In this document: piece after piece, positions 9,151-18,378 of the stretch
Position numbering within the stretch: position 1 is the stretch's first letter
Layout: each line of letters opens with the position of its first letter
Origin: JACCVG01 sp963790245
Lineage (GTDB): Bacteria; Actinomycetota; Thermoleophilia; Solirubrobacterales; Thermoleophilaceae
NCBI GenBank assembly: GCA_963790245.1
Contig: CAWBNP010000002.1
Coordinates: 2,301,720-2,365,719 of the forward strand
Direction of reading: 5' to 3'
Length of the DNA: 64,000 nt
Notes under the pieces: model-generated
The model's database searches: none
What the model was told of the DNA's origin: nothing
Seen by the model: the letters and a program-made list of their open reading frames with translations, nothing else
Position numbers and translations under genes: made by a program

Positions 9151-9915
9151 CTAACCGCGTCGCTCCTCGCGGAAGAGCCGCAACGCGAACTGGCCGGCGG
9201 GGTGTTCGCGCCAGGCCTGGAACCGGGCGGCGAGCTCGCTCGGCATCTGATCGGGCTGGGGCAGCGGGACCCCGTAGTCGGGCGGAGTGATCGCGGCGGC
9301 CGAGAGCGCGGCGAAGGTCAGGTCGGCGGCCGTGAACCGTTCGCCGGTCAGGTAGCGCCGCCCGTCGCTGAGCCGCTCAGCGACCGCGTCGAACTCGGCG
9401 TCGACACGTGTCTTGGCGATCGCCGCCGTCCGCTCGCTGACGTCGAGGTAGCGCTTGATCCCGACGTTCGCAATCGGCATCAGGATCGGGAACAGCCGCG
9501 CCTCCCAGGCGGGCACGCCGGTCAGGTTGAAAGAGGTGAATAGTTCAGGCAGATCGAGCGCCTGCTGGTACATCCAGCGTCGCGCCTCGGGCCCGAGAAC
9601 CTCGTCGAACCGCCGCTCGAGCTCGGCGACCTCCGGCTCGCCGGCGGGGTAGAGCGCTCGCTCGGGCGCGACGAACCGATCGCAGTAGGCGAGGATGTCG
9701 CGCGACTCGGAGAAGACGCCCTCGCTCGTCTTCAGGACCGGAGCGGTGCGCCCGCCGCCGGCACGCCTGACCGCGAGCACGTGGATGCCCTGGACGTGGC
9801 GGCGCTCCTCGTAGTCGAGCCCCGCGCGCTCGAGCGCCCAACGTGCCTTCTCGCAGAAGTGGCTGATCGGGATCGTGACCAGAACGCGCTGGTCGGGAGG
9901 AGTGGCGGAGGCCAT
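9151..9915 (-). CDS. Glutathione S-transferase family protein
   Basis: A 254-residue protein with a thioredoxin-like N-terminal domain (IPISHFCEKARWALERAG, then APVLKTSEGVFSESRDIL, the cis-Pro and Ser/Arg region of GST folds) and an all-helical C-terminal domain including GERFTAADLTFAALSAAA, the conserved N-capping box region. Such proteins conjugate thiols or act on other electrophiles; actinobacteria generally use mycothiol rather than glutathione, so the cosubstrate is open. It converges on clpX with only seven bases between stops and diverges from the metallo-hydrolase. Confidence 0.8.
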   Translation of the reverse strand: MASATPPDQRVLVTIPISHFCEKARWALERAGLDYEERRHVQGIHVLAVRRAGGGRTAPVLKTSEGVFSESRDILAYCDRFVAPERALYPAGEPEVAELERRFDEVLGPEARRWMYQQALDLPELFTSFNLTGVPAWEARLFPILMPIANVGIKRYLDVSERTAAIAKTRVDAEFDAVAERLSDGRRYLTGERFTAADLTFAALSAAAITPPDYGVPLPQPDQMPSELAARFQAWREHPAGQFALRLFREERRG

Positions 9916-9935
9916 TGGGATAGTTTTCGATCTCG

Positions 9936-10604
9936 ATGAAGGAGATCGCCGACGGGGTCTATCAGCTAAGCGGCTTTCCGCCGAACGCGATCAACGTCTT
10001 CCTGATGAACGGCGTACTGGTAGACGCGTCGACGCGGTACGCGACGCGCCGGATCCTGCGCCAGCTGAAGGGCCGTCAGGTCAGCGCGCACGCTTTGACC
10101 CACGCCCATCCTGACCATCAGGGCGCGAGCCACGCTGTCTGTCAGGCGCTCGGCGTCCCGTTCTGGGTCGGCGAGGGCGATGCCGACGCGGCCGAGAATC
10201 CGGATCTGATCGGCGAGCGCCAGCCCGACCACTGGCTCGCCCAGCTGTTCTTCCGCACGATGACCGGCCCGGGCCACCCCGTCGACCGGGCGCTGCGGGA
10301 AGGCGACGACGTCGCGGGCTTCCGGGTGCTGGAGGTGCCGGGCCACTCCGCCGGGCACGTCGCCTTCTGGCGCGAGGACGATCGCGTTCTGATCCTCGGC
10401 GACGTGCTCAACGGCGCCGATCCGCTGACTGCCGTTCCCGGGCTGCGCGAGCCGAAGACCTTCTTCACGCCCGACCCGGTTCGTAACCGCGCTTCGGCCC
10501 GCCGCTTGGAGGAGCTGGCGCCAAAGGTCGTCGCCTTCGGTCACGGCCCGGTCTGCCGCGACACGCGCAAGTTCGTCGATTTCGTCGGCTCGCTGGGCAT
10601 CTAG
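9936..10604 (+). CDS. MBL-fold metallo-hydrolase
   Basis: This 222-residue protein has the metallo-beta-lactamase metal motif THAHPDHQGA (HxHxDH) at about residue 51, a later His in VPGHSAGHVAF, the bridging Asp in ILGDVLNG and a final His in VVAFGHGPVC. The family ranges from glyoxalase II-like thioesterases to lactonases and nucleases; the short form with GHSAGH resembles glyoxalase II-type hydrolases. Substrate is unknown. It is transcribed divergently from the GST gene, separated by 20 bases. Confidence 0.85.
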   Translation: MKEIADGVYQLSGFPPNAINVFLMNGVLVDASTRYATRRILRQLKGRQVSAHALTHAHPDHQGASHAVCQALGVPFWVGEGDADAAENPDLIGERQPDHWLAQLFFRTMTGPGHPVDRALREGDDVAGFRVLEVPGHSAGHVAFWREDDRVLILGDVLNGADPLTAVPGLREPKTFFTPDPVRNRASARRLEELAPKVVAFGHGPVCRDTRKFVDFVGSLGI

Positions 10605-10614
10605 GTGCCCGACC

Positions 10615-11511
10615 TCAGGTCCGGCGCTCGTCGCCGAGCGCCTCGGAGAGGATTGCCAGCACGACCGCGTCACCGCGCATCAGCGCGCTGCGGGTTGGGG
10701 CGTCGAGCTCGAAGCTCCGGTGGACCGTCGCGAGTTTCTCGACGGCCTGGGTCCAGTAGTCGCCCAGCCCCATTGACGAGGAGCGCGTGACGCCGAAGTA
10801 AGCGTCGTAGTCGGCCAGCGCCTGCTCGCCTCTGACGACCGTTTCGACGTAGTTGCGGAAGTCGAAGTTCTCGCTCTCGCGCAGCATTGCGGCGACGGTG
10901 TCCTGCAGCAGCGACTTGCCGGGATGAAGCGCCGAGATCACCTCGCCGTGGTGCTTGGTCCAGTAGCGCTCGGCCTGGCGAAAGACGCGCAGATCCTCCT
11001 CCAGGGCGGCGCCACCAGCAATCAGGACCTCGACCAGGCTCGCCTTGCTGTCCATCATCGTCAGGAAGTCACGCGACATGTCGCCACTGAAATCGGGCCG
11101 CGCGGTCTCCATCGAGGCCCTCAGGCACGGGTCGTAGATCTCGGGGTCCAGGTCGCCGCAGTAGTGCAGTAGCGCACCACTTCCGCGGATCAGCCGGTCG
11201 ACGCGGGCCAGCCAGCGCCGGGCTTCGCCGAGGTCTTCGTCGAGAAACGCCGCTCTCGCTCGCCGCGCCGCGAGCCGCGTCGCCTCCCAGTAGAGAAACT
11301 CGACGTGGTGGCCGTGGCAGAAGTGGAACCAGCCGTCGCGCTCGCGCGCCGAGGGGAGATCGACGAGCGGGCTCACGTAGGGCTCCTGCCACGGGTGACC
11401 CTCCTCGTAGCGCGCCGGGCGCTCGATCAGGGCCGCCGGGATCTCGCTGTCGAGCGGCAGGACCATCCGGGTCGGCCGACGATCACCCGCTGCGAGGCTC
11501 ATGGTCGTCAT
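10615..11511 (-). CDS. Unassigned helical protein with HGHH motif
   Basis: About 298 residues, soluble and almost entirely predicted helical, with no signal peptide. Conserved-looking features are WFHFCHGHHVEFLYWEA near residue 65, ALLHYCGDLDPEIYDPCL, and YWTKHHGEVISALHPGKSLL. The His-rich first helix, an R/YF.. region and the SSSMGLGDYW stretch loosely recall helical heme enzymes of the tryptophan 2,3-dioxygenase/tyrosine-hydroxylase type, but this is a weak impression and I do not assign a function. Start choice between ATG at 11511 and 11502 is open; longer frames would run into the divergent transporter gene. Confidence 0.7.
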   Translation of the reverse strand: MTTMSLAAGDRRPTRMVLPLDSEIPAALIERPARYEEGHPWQEPYVSPLVDLPSARERDGWFHFCHGHHVEFLYWEATRLAARRARAAFLDEDLGEARRWLARVDRLIRGSGALLHYCGDLDPEIYDPCLRASMETARPDFSGDMSRDFLTMMDSKASLVEVLIAGGAALEEDLRVFRQAERYWTKHHGEVISALHPGKSLLQDTVAAMLRESENFDFRNYVETVVRGEQALADYDAYFGVTRSSSMGLGDYWTQAVEKLATVHRSFELDAPTRSALMRGDAVVLAILSEALGDERRT

Positions 11512-11522
11512 ATTCGCAGGGG

Positions 11523-12473
11523 ATGTCGGGCCTGCGGCAAACGAAGCGCCCACGCTCAGGGCTGATCGAGACGGCCGAAGCCAGTACGCCAGAAGCCTTC
11601 GGGGGGGCCGAGTGGGGGTTGCTCGCGGCTGTGGCGCTGCTCTGGGGTTCTGCCTATCTGCTGATCGAGTTCGGGCTGGAGTCGCTCCCGGCGGCCGCGG
11701 TCACCGCCCTCCGGGTCTGGCTCGCGCTGGCCGCCCTCGCCTTCCTGCCGGCGGCTCGGCAGGCTCGCGTCGCGAGAGCGGATTGGTCGAGGGTGGCGCT
11801 GCTCGGGGTGCTGTGGCTGGCGCTGCCGCTCACTTTGTTCCCGCTCGCCCAGCAGTCGGTTTCCTCGGCGACCGCCGGCGTGCTGACCGGCGCCCAGCCG
11901 CTCTTCGCGGCGTTGATCGCGGCCTTCCTGTTGCGTCGGACGCCGGGCCTGCTGCAGGGCATCGGTCTCGTGCTCGGGTTCCTCGGCATCAGCGCGATCG
12001 CGCTCGCGACGAGCGGCGGGGCGTCCGAGATGACGGCCGTCCTGCTCGTGCTGGTGGCGGTGCTTTGCTACGCGCTCTCGGCCAACATCGCCGTCGGTCT
12101 GCAGCAGCGTTACGGAGCGCTCGCGGTCCTCCTGCGTGCGCTGGTGGTCGCCTCGGTGCTGGTCGCCCCCGCGGGAATCAGTGGCCTCGCCGGCGCTCGT
12201 CCAACGGCGACATCCGTAGCCGCTGTCGCGGCGCTCGGGCTGCTGTCGACGGCGGCGGCCTACGTCGCGTTCACGACGCTCGTCGGGCGCGCGGGAGCTA
12301 CCCGCGGCACGGTCGCTGTCTACTTCGTCCCGGTCGTGGCGGTCGCACTGGGGGTCCTCGTCGAGGGCGCTCGACTGAGCGGCTTGGAGGTCGCCGGAGC
12401 TCTCGCGGTCCTGGCCGGTGCCCTCTTGGTCAGCCGTCGGGCCGATCCCGGTTCGTCTCCCCGCGCCGCTTAG
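11523..12473 (+). CDS. EamA/DMT-family membrane transporter
   Basis: A 316-residue protein with about ten hydrophobic segments arranged as two EamA repeats. The first starts GLLAAVALLWGSAYLLIEFG, the typical WGSxF/Y signature, and the second begins AVLLVLVAVLCYALSANI. Drug/metabolite transporters export amino acids, nucleosides or toxic metabolites across the inner membrane; the substrate here cannot be read. The N-terminal 30 residues are hydrophilic, so the true start could be slightly downstream. It is followed directly by valS. Confidence 0.85.
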   Translation: MSGLRQTKRPRSGLIETAEASTPEAFGGAEWGLLAAVALLWGSAYLLIEFGLESLPAAAVTALRVWLALAALAFLPAARQARVARADWSRVALLGVLWLALPLTLFPLAQQSVSSATAGVLTGAQPLFAALIAAFLLRRTPGLLQGIGLVLGFLGISAIALATSGGASEMTAVLLVLVAVLCYALSANIAVGLQQRYGALAVLLRALVVASVLVAPAGISGLAGARPTATSVAAVAALGLLSTAAAYVAFTTLVGRAGATRGTVAVYFVPVVAVALGVLVEGARLSGLEVAGALAVLAGALLVSRRADPGSSPRAA

Positions 12474-12498
12474 CGGCGGCGGGCATACTGCGAACCTG

Positions 12499-15111
12499 AT
12501 GCCCGCCTCCGACCGCCTTGCCGCGCTCCAGGAGCGCACCCGCTACGAGCCCGCAGCGGTCGAGCCGCGGATCTTCGCGGACTGGCAGGACTCCGGGGTC
12601 TTCAGCGCCGAGGCCGAGGGCGAGGCGGCCGAGAACTATTCGATCGCGATCCCGCCGCCGAACGTCACCGGCGTTCTGCACATGGGTCACGCGCTCAACG
12701 CTTCGATCCAGGACACGCTGATCCGGCTGCGGCGGATGCAGGGCCGTCGCACGCGCTGGATCTTCGGGACCGACCACGCCGGGATCGGAACGCAGGTCCA
12801 GGTCCAGAAACGGCTGATCGAGGAGGGGACGAGCCGCGAGGAGATCGGTCGCGACGCGTTCGTCGAGCGCGTCTGGGAGTGGCGCCGGGAGTTCGGCCCG
12901 GCGATCGTCGAGCAGTTCAAGGCGCTCGGCTCCTCGGCCGACTACTCCGAGGAGCGGTTCACGATGGACGAGGCCTACGCGAAGGCCGTCGCCCACGTCT
13001 TCAAGCAGCTGTTCGACAAGGGGCTTGTCTACCGCGACAACTACATGGTCAACTGGGATCCGGGAACCCGCTCGGCGATCTCCGACCTCGAGGTCGAGCA
13101 GCGCTCGGTCGAGGACCACATGTACGAGATCGACTACCCGCTCGCATCGGGCGGCGGCTCGGTGACGATCGCGACCGTTCGCCCCGAGACGATGCTCGCC
13201 GACGTGGCGATCGCCGTCCACCCCGACGATGAGCGATACACGCTGCTGATCGGCGAGGAGGCCGTTCTTCCGCTGGTCGGCCGCCGGCTGCCGATCATCG
13301 CCGACGAGTACGTTGACCCGAGCTTCGGAACGGGCGCGCTGAAGATCACCCCCGGCCATGACCCGAACGACTTCGAGATCGGACGCAAGCACGGGCTGGC
13401 CGAACTCGGCGTGATCGGCGAGGACGGCTGCATGACCGCCGCCGCCGGTGTCTTCGAGGGGATGACCGCCGATGACACGCGTACCGCCGTTGTCTCGGCG
13501 CTGCGCGACGAGGGGCTGATCTCGGCCGAGCGGCCCTACGTCCACGACGTTCCGCACTCGCACCGCTCCGGGATGCGGATCGAGCCCCTGATCTCGCTCC
13601 AGTGGTTCTGCGACATGACCAAGCTCGCCAAGCCGGCGATCGAGGCAGTGGAGACCGGCGCGGTCCGCTTCCATCCCGAGAAGCCGTGGTCCAAGGTCTA
13701 CCTCGACTGGCTCCAGAACATCCGGCCCTGGTGCATCTCCCGCCAGCTCTGGTGGGGCCACCAGCTGCCGGTCTGGTACTGCGACCCGTGCGAGGAGACG
13801 ATCGTCTCGGAGACGACGCCCGAGAACTGTGGGAAGTGCGGTGGCGAGCTGCACCGGGATCCGGACGTGCTCGACACCTGGTTCTCCTCGGCGCTGTGGC
13901 CGTTCGCAACGCTCGGCTGGCCCGAGCAGACCGATGCGCTGCGCGCGTTCTACCCGACCGACGTCCTCTCGACCGCGCGCGACATCATCTTCCTCTGGGT
14001 GGCTCGGATGGTGATGATGGGGATCGAGTTCACCGGCCGCGCGCCGTTCGCCGACGTGAACATCCACTCGGTCATCCAGGCGCCCGACGGCCGTCGGATG
14101 TCGAAGTCGCTCGGGACCGGGATCGACCCGCTCGACCTGATCGCCGAGCACGGAGCCGACGCGCTGCGCTTCGGATTGCTGGCCATGTCCTCCTCCCAGG
14201 ACGTCCGCTTCTCACCCGAGAAGGTCAAGCAGGGCGAGGATCTCGCCAACAAGCTCTGGAACGCGTCTCGCCTGATCCTGCTGCGCGCCGATCCCGACGT
14301 GGCCGCCGAGCCGCGACCGGAGACGATCGAGGACCGCTGGATCATCTCGCGGCTCGAGCGAACGACCAGCAGGGTGACCGAGCTGATCGAGGCCTATGAC
14401 TTCTCGCACGCCGCACTGGAGCTCTATGCGAGCTTCTGGAGCGAGGTCTGTGACTGGTATCTCGAGCTCGTCAAGCCGCGCCTCTACGACGAGGGGGCCG
14501 ACCGCTCGGCGCTATCGGCGACGCTGCTGCACGTCTTGGAGCGGACGCTCACAGTGCTCCATCCGGTGATGCCGTTCGTCACCGAGGAGATCTGGGGGTT
14601 CCTGCCGCCCCGAGCCGACGGGGTGCGCGCCCAGCTCGCAAGCGAGCCCTGGCCGACCGTCGATCAAGCGCTGATCGACGAAGCCGCCGAGGAGCGGGTC
14701 GAGCGCACACTCGGCGCGATCGGCGCTATCCGTAGCCACCGAGGCGAGATCGGCGCGCCCGCAGGCGCAGTGCTCCAGGCTCGTCTCCTCGCCGGGGGCT
14801 ACGACGAGCTGGCCGGTCAGATCGCGCGGCTTGCGCGGCTCGAGTTCGTCGAAGCCGACGGATTGGAGCCTGCGGCCTCGGTCGGCATCCCGGGCGGAGC
14901 GATCGAGCTGCTCGCCTCCGATGTCCTGGCTGTCGAGGACGGGGGCGCCGCCGTGGCCGCGCGTCGCACTCGGCTCGAGGCCGAGGTCTCCCGGGCAGAG
15001 GGCAAGCTCGCCAACAGCGGGTTCGTCGAGCAGGCCCCGGCCGCCGTCGTCGAGGCCGAGCGGGACAAGCTGGCCGAGTACCGACGCCAGCTCGCCGACC
15101 TCGACGGCTGA
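12499..15111 (+). CDS. valS: Valyl-tRNA synthetase
   Basis: This 870-residue class I synthetase attaches valine to tRNA-Val. It shows the HIGH-type motif PPNVTGVLHMGHA at about residue 55, the editing-domain region with TVRPETMLADVAIAVHP, the WCISRQLWWGHQLPVWY segment, the KMSKS-type loop GRRMSKSLGTGIDP, and a C-terminal coiled-coil arm (EVSRAEGKLAN ... LAEYRRQLADLDG). The ATG at 12499 gives the usual start; CATACT lies nine bases before it and could be a -10 box. folC follows after eight bases. Confidence 0.96.
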   Translation: MPASDRLAALQERTRYEPAAVEPRIFADWQDSGVFSAEAEGEAAENYSIAIPPPNVTGVLHMGHALNASIQDTLIRLRRMQGRRTRWIFGTDHAGIGTQVQVQKRLIEEGTSREEIGRDAFVERVWEWRREFGPAIVEQFKALGSSADYSEERFTMDEAYAKAVAHVFKQLFDKGLVYRDNYMVNWDPGTRSAISDLEVEQRSVEDHMYEIDYPLASGGGSVTIATVRPETMLADVAIAVHPDDERYTLLIGEEAVLPLVGRRLPIIADEYVDPSFGTGALKITPGHDPNDFEIGRKHGLAELGVIGEDGCMTAAAGVFEGMTADDTRTAVVSALRDEGLISAERPYVHDVPHSHRSGMRIEPLISLQWFCDMTKLAKPAIEAVETGAVRFHPEKPWSKVYLDWLQNIRPWCISRQLWWGHQLPVWYCDPCEETIVSETTPENCGKCGGELHRDPDVLDTWFSSALWPFATLGWPEQTDALRAFYPTDVLSTARDIIFLWVARMVMMGIEFTGRAPFADVNIHSVIQAPDGRRMSKSLGTGIDPLDLIAEHGADALRFGLLAMSSSQDVRFSPEKVKQGEDLANKLWNASRLILLRADPDVAAEPRPETIEDRWIISRLERTTSRVTELIEAYDFSHAALELYASFWSEVCDWYLELVKPRLYDEGADRSALSATLLHVLERTLTVLHPVMPFVTEEIWGFLPPRADGVRAQLASEPWPTVDQALIDEAAEERVERTLGAIGAIRSHRGEIGAPAGAVLQARLLAGGYDELAGQIARLARLEFVEADGLEPAASVGIPGGAIELLASDVLAVEDGGAAVAARRTRLEAEVSRAEGKLANSGFVEQAPAAVVEAERDKLAEYRRQLADLDG

Positions 15112-15119
15112 GGCCCTCG

Positions 15120-16356
15120 ATGGACGCGCGGCAGGCCGAGGCCTATCTGCTCGATCTCGAGCTGTTCGGAATGCGGTTCGGGCTCGAGCGGATGGAGCGG
15201 CTGATGAACGCTCTCGGGCGACCGCAGGAGCGCTTCGCCTCGATCCATGTCGTCGGGACCAACGGCAAGACCTCGACGACGCGGATGATCGCCGCGATCC
15301 TCGAGCGCCACGGCGTGCGCGCCGGGGGCTACACCTCGCCGCACCTGCGCGACTTCGCCGAGCGGATCGAGGTGGTCGGACGGCCGGCGACCGACGAGCA
15401 GTTCGCCGCCGCCGTCACCGGGGTGCGGAAGGCGGCCGAGGAACTCGACCGACAGGCTGAGCCCGGGGAGGAGGTGACCCAGTTCGAGGCGCTGACCGCT
15501 GCCGCGTTCTGCGAGTTCGCCCGCCGGGAGGTCGACGTCGCGGTAATCGAGGCTGGGCTCGGGGGGCGGTTCGACGCAACCAACGTGATCCCCTCTTCCG
15601 TGACGGTGCTGACGAGCATCGGACTTGACCACACGCGCTGGCTCGGCCCGGCGCTCAGGGGACATCGCGGGGGAAAAGCTCGCCGTACTCCGGGAGGGCA
15701 GCACCCTGGTCACTGGGGAGCTCCCGGCCGAGGCTGAAGAGGTCGCCGAGCGGGTGGCGGCCGACCGCGGCGCCCTCCGCCTGCGCGCCGCAGAGGACCT
15801 CGGCATCGAGCTGAGAGCGGCCGGTGACTGGCAGCGGCGCAACTTCGCGGTCGCGGCGCGGGCCGCCGAGTCGTTCCTGGGTCGACTTGACGATGCGGCG
15901 CTGCTCAGCGCGGCCGCCGAGACCGAGGTGCCCGGCCGGCTGCAGGTGGTCGGGCAGGACCCGCTCGTGATCTTCGACGGTGCCCACAACCCGGATGCGG
16001 CCGAGGCTCTGGCCCGCTCGCTGGGCGAGGTCACCGGCGAGCGGCCGGTCATCGCGGTGATCGCGATTCTCGACGACAAAGATGCGATCGGAATCCTCGA
16101 GCGGATCCTGCCTCTTTGCTGCGGGGCGATTTTCACGACCTGCGACGGTTCGCGGGCGCTCCCGCCGGCCACGTTGCTCGCGCTGGCCGAGAAGCGCTCG
16201 CGACTTAAGGCCGAGGTCGTCGTCGACCCCCGCACGGCGCTCGGGCGCGCGCGCGAACTGGCCGGTCCGGACGGAGCGGTGCTCGCGACCGGATCGCTGC
16301 ACCTGATCGCCGATCTCGTTCGCGAGCCGGGCACTTCGCGCGCGTCGGTGCTATGA
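15120..16356 (+). CDS. folC: Folylpolyglutamate/dihydrofolate synthase, one frameshift
   Basis: FolC adds glutamate to (dihydro)folate in the cytoplasm. The first segment contains the P-loop VVGTNGKTSTTRMIAAIL at about residues 43-60, YTSPHLRDFAERI, and EAGLGGRFDATNVI. The second holds the ligase region with GDWQRRNFAVA and the FDGAHNPDAAEAL signature. One extra base in a run of four G near 15660 separates them (…RWLGPALR then DIAGEKLAVL). Together they give about 411 residues, normal for the family. Located behind valS, as in many actinobacteria. Confidence 0.87.
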
Positions 16357-16363
16357 CGGTGCC

Positions 16364-16489
16364 ATGAACGACGGCGACGGTCCGCGGCTGCTGCACATGA
16401 TCGGCATCGTCGCCGTGGTCGTCGCGCTGGTCGTGCTGCTGTTCGTCGGGATCGGCTACCTCGGCGGCTCGCTCCTGCTCAAGGGCTGA
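16364..16489 (+). CDS. Small single-span membrane protein (41 aa)
   Basis: A short frame beginning MNDGDGPRLLHMIG and continuing into one long hydrophobic helix (residues about 10-34, Val/Leu/Ile-rich), ending with LLLKG. It starts eight bases after the folC stop and is probably cotranscribed. It is too short for family assignment; the clean transmembrane segment and spacing make it a likely real gene. Confidence 0.55.
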   Translation: MNDGDGPRLLHMIGIVAVVVALVVLLFVGIGYLGGSLLLKG

Positions 16490-16560
16490 CCGCTCGCCGG
16501 CGGGCTCGGCAAGCTTCCGCCCACAGCGATCGCTCGCGCGCGGGTAGACTGCGGCGCCTC

Positions 16561-17268
16561 ATGGGCTCCCTGGCCATTTTCGGTATCGAGAACGACCTCC
16601 TGAACCTCGTCTCGAACCTGTTCGTTCTCTTCCTGGTCGTCGTTTACGTAGCGCTCGTGGTATGGACCTACAGCGACGCACGGCGCCGGATCAGCGACCC
16701 GCTGCTCGTCGGCTGCGCGACAGTCGCCGCCTTCATCCCCTTCTTCGGCGCGATCGTCTACGTGATCCTGCGCCCCCCCGAGTTCCTCGAGGACGCGCGC
16801 GAGCGGGAGCTCGAGATGGCCGCCGCCGAAGCGCGCCTGCAGGAGCTCAATGCGCTCGCGTGCCCGAACTGCCGCAACCACATCGAGCGCGACTACCTGC
16901 GCTGCCCGGCCTGCCACCAAGGTCTCAAGCAGCCGTGCGCGAACTGCGCCAAGGCGCTCGCGCCCGAATGGCGGCTCTGCCCCTACTGCGAGCATCAGGT
17001 CGGCCAGCCGGTCCAGCGCCGGCGGCCGCGCGCCGCCGCCCCCCCGACCGGGCAGAGCGCCGCCCCGCGACCCTCCCAGCCGCGCACCGCGGCGACCCGG
17101 CCGGCCACGGAGCGCCCCCAGTCCACCTCATCGGCCGCCGCATCTCGCAGCGCGGCGCGACAGGCCGACCGCACTGATGCACCGGCCGCGCCGGGGCCAC
17201 GGACCGCGCGCCAACGGACCACCGAGGGCGACGCCCCTCGACGACCGCGACCCTCATCAGCCGGCTAG
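16561..17268 (+). CDS. Membrane-anchored double zinc-ribbon protein
   Basis: A 235-residue protein: two N-terminal hydrophobic segments (about residues 14-36 and 50-70, ending VYVILRPPEFLEDA), an acidic helix, then two zinc ribbons CPNCRNHI / CPACHQG and CANCAKAL / CPYCEHQ, and a low-complexity Pro/Ala/Arg tail of about 85 residues. The topology places the ribbons in the cytoplasm. Such proteins occur near ndk in related actinobacteria from memory; their function is unknown. TAGACT ten bases before the ATG may be a -10 box. Confidence 0.8.
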   Translation: MGSLAIFGIENDLLNLVSNLFVLFLVVVYVALVVWTYSDARRRISDPLLVGCATVAAFIPFFGAIVYVILRPPEFLEDARERELEMAAAEARLQELNALACPNCRNHIERDYLRCPACHQGLKQPCANCAKALAPEWRLCPYCEHQVGQPVQRRRPRAAAPPTGQSAAPRPSQPRTAATRPATERPQSTSSAAASRSAARQADRTDAPAAPGPRTARQRTTEGDAPRRPRPSSAG

Positions 17269-17311
17269 TCAACGAAGTCGCGCCGGCCCGTAAACCTCCC
17301 GAAAGGAACCC

Positions 17312-17716
17312 ATGGACAGGACCCTGATCTTGGTAAAGCCCGACGCCTTCGAACGCAGCCTGACAGGCGAGGTGATCGCCCGTTTCGAGCGCAAGGGGCT
17401 GAAGATCGCCGCTCTGAAGCACATGGAGGTGCCGCGTGAGCTCGCCGAGGAGCACTACGCCGAGCACTCCGAGCGCCCGTTTTTCGGTGAGCTGGTCGAT
17501 TTCATCACCGGCGGCCCGCTCGTCGCGATGGTGCTCGAGGGTCACGAGGCCGTGGCTGCCGCCCGGCAGGCGATCGGCGCGACAAATCCGGTCGAAGCAG
17601 CACCCGGCTCGATCCGCGGCGACTTCGGCCTCGAGGTCCAGACAAACCTCGTTCACGGCTCCGACTCGCCCGAGTCGGCCGCCCGCGAGACGGCGCTCTT
17701 CTTCCCCGAGCTCTGA
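17312..17716 (+). CDS. ndk: Nucleoside diphosphate kinase
   Basis: A 134-residue cytoplasmic enzyme that balances NTP pools through a phosphohistidine intermediate. It shows the N-terminal TLILVKPDAFERSL, the phosphate-binding GATNPVEAAPGSIRGDFG segment, and the active-site His in NLVHGSDSPESA. Length is typical. GAAAGGA lies eight bases before the ATG, one of the clearer Shine-Dalgarno sites in the window. Its stop overlaps the start of maf. Confidence 0.97.
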   Translation: MDRTLILVKPDAFERSLTGEVIARFERKGLKIAALKHMEVPRELAEEHYAEHSERPFFGELVDFITGGPLVAMVLEGHEAVAAARQAIGATNPVEAAPGSIRGDFGLEVQTNLVHGSDSPESAARETALFFPEL

Positions 17717-18258
17717 CCCTCACCCTCGCCTCCGGCTCGCCCCAGCGGCGGGCGATCCTCGAGCAGCTCGGGATCGCCTTTGCGGTGGTGGTGCCTGAGG
17801 TCGACGAGCTGGCCCTCGGCGATCCGCGGGAGCTCGTGGTGGAGAACGCGCTGCGCAAGGCGCGGGCGGTGGAAGGCCGGCGTGTTTTGGGGGCTGATAC
17901 GTGCGTTGCGTTGGGCGCACGGGTCTACGGAAAGCCGGGCGATGAGGGTGAGGCCCGAGGGTTCCTGGTCGATCTCGGCGGTGGCTGGCACGAGGTGTGG
18001 AGTGGGATAGCGATGATCGAGGGCGGGGTGGAGCGGACCGCGGCGCGCCGGACCCGCGTCCGCTTTGCGCCGCTCAGCACGGCGAGGATCGATTGGTACC
18101 TGGCCCATGGCGAATGGCGCGGGCGGGCCGGCGGCTACGCGATCCAGGGCGCAGGCGCGGCGCTGGTCGAGACCATCGAGGGCGACTATTCGAACGTCGT
18201 CGGTCTCCCGATCCCGGACCTGCTGGCCCTCGCACCCGACCTGCTCGATCGCGGATGA
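17713..18258 (+). CDS. maf: Maf-family nucleotide pyrophosphatase, probable CTG start
   Basis: Maf proteins hydrolyse non-canonical NTPs such as dTTP/UTP analogues. The family N-terminal motif (LASxSPRR) is present as LASGSPQRRAIL at residues 5-16, followed by VPEVDEL, the catalytic GADTCVAL and GGYAIQGAGAALVETIEGDYSNVVGLP. No ATG, GTG or TTG lies between the upstream stop context and this motif; the frame fits a CTG codon at 17713 that overlaps the ndk stop (CTGA). About 181 residues, normal length. The CTG start is inferred from motif position. Confidence 0.85.
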   Translation: MTLTLASGSPQRRAILEQLGIAFAVVVPEVDELALGDPRELVVENALRKARAVEGRRVLGADTCVALGARVYGKPGDEGEARGFLVDLGGGWHEVWSGIAMIEGGVERTAARRTRVRFAPLSTARIDWYLAHGEWRGRAGGYAIQGAGAALVETIEGDYSNVVGLPIPDLLALAPDLLDRG

Positions 18259-18318
18259 ACGTTATTAGGGTCCATATCCCCTGAACCTTCCATCCCCCGA
18301 CCAGCAGGCGTCGTCCGT

Positions 18319-18324
18319 TACACT
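18319..18324 (+). promoter_or_regulatory. Possible -10 box TACACT upstream of mreB
   Basis: TACACT occurs 55 bases before the mreB start in the only sizeable gap between maf and the rod-shape genes; no convincing -35 element accompanies it. Confidence 0.35.
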
Positions 18325-18378
18325 GCGACCCACGTCCGGCCGTAGCGCTGTTGCTTCTCTCTCACGGCCAGACGTGCA

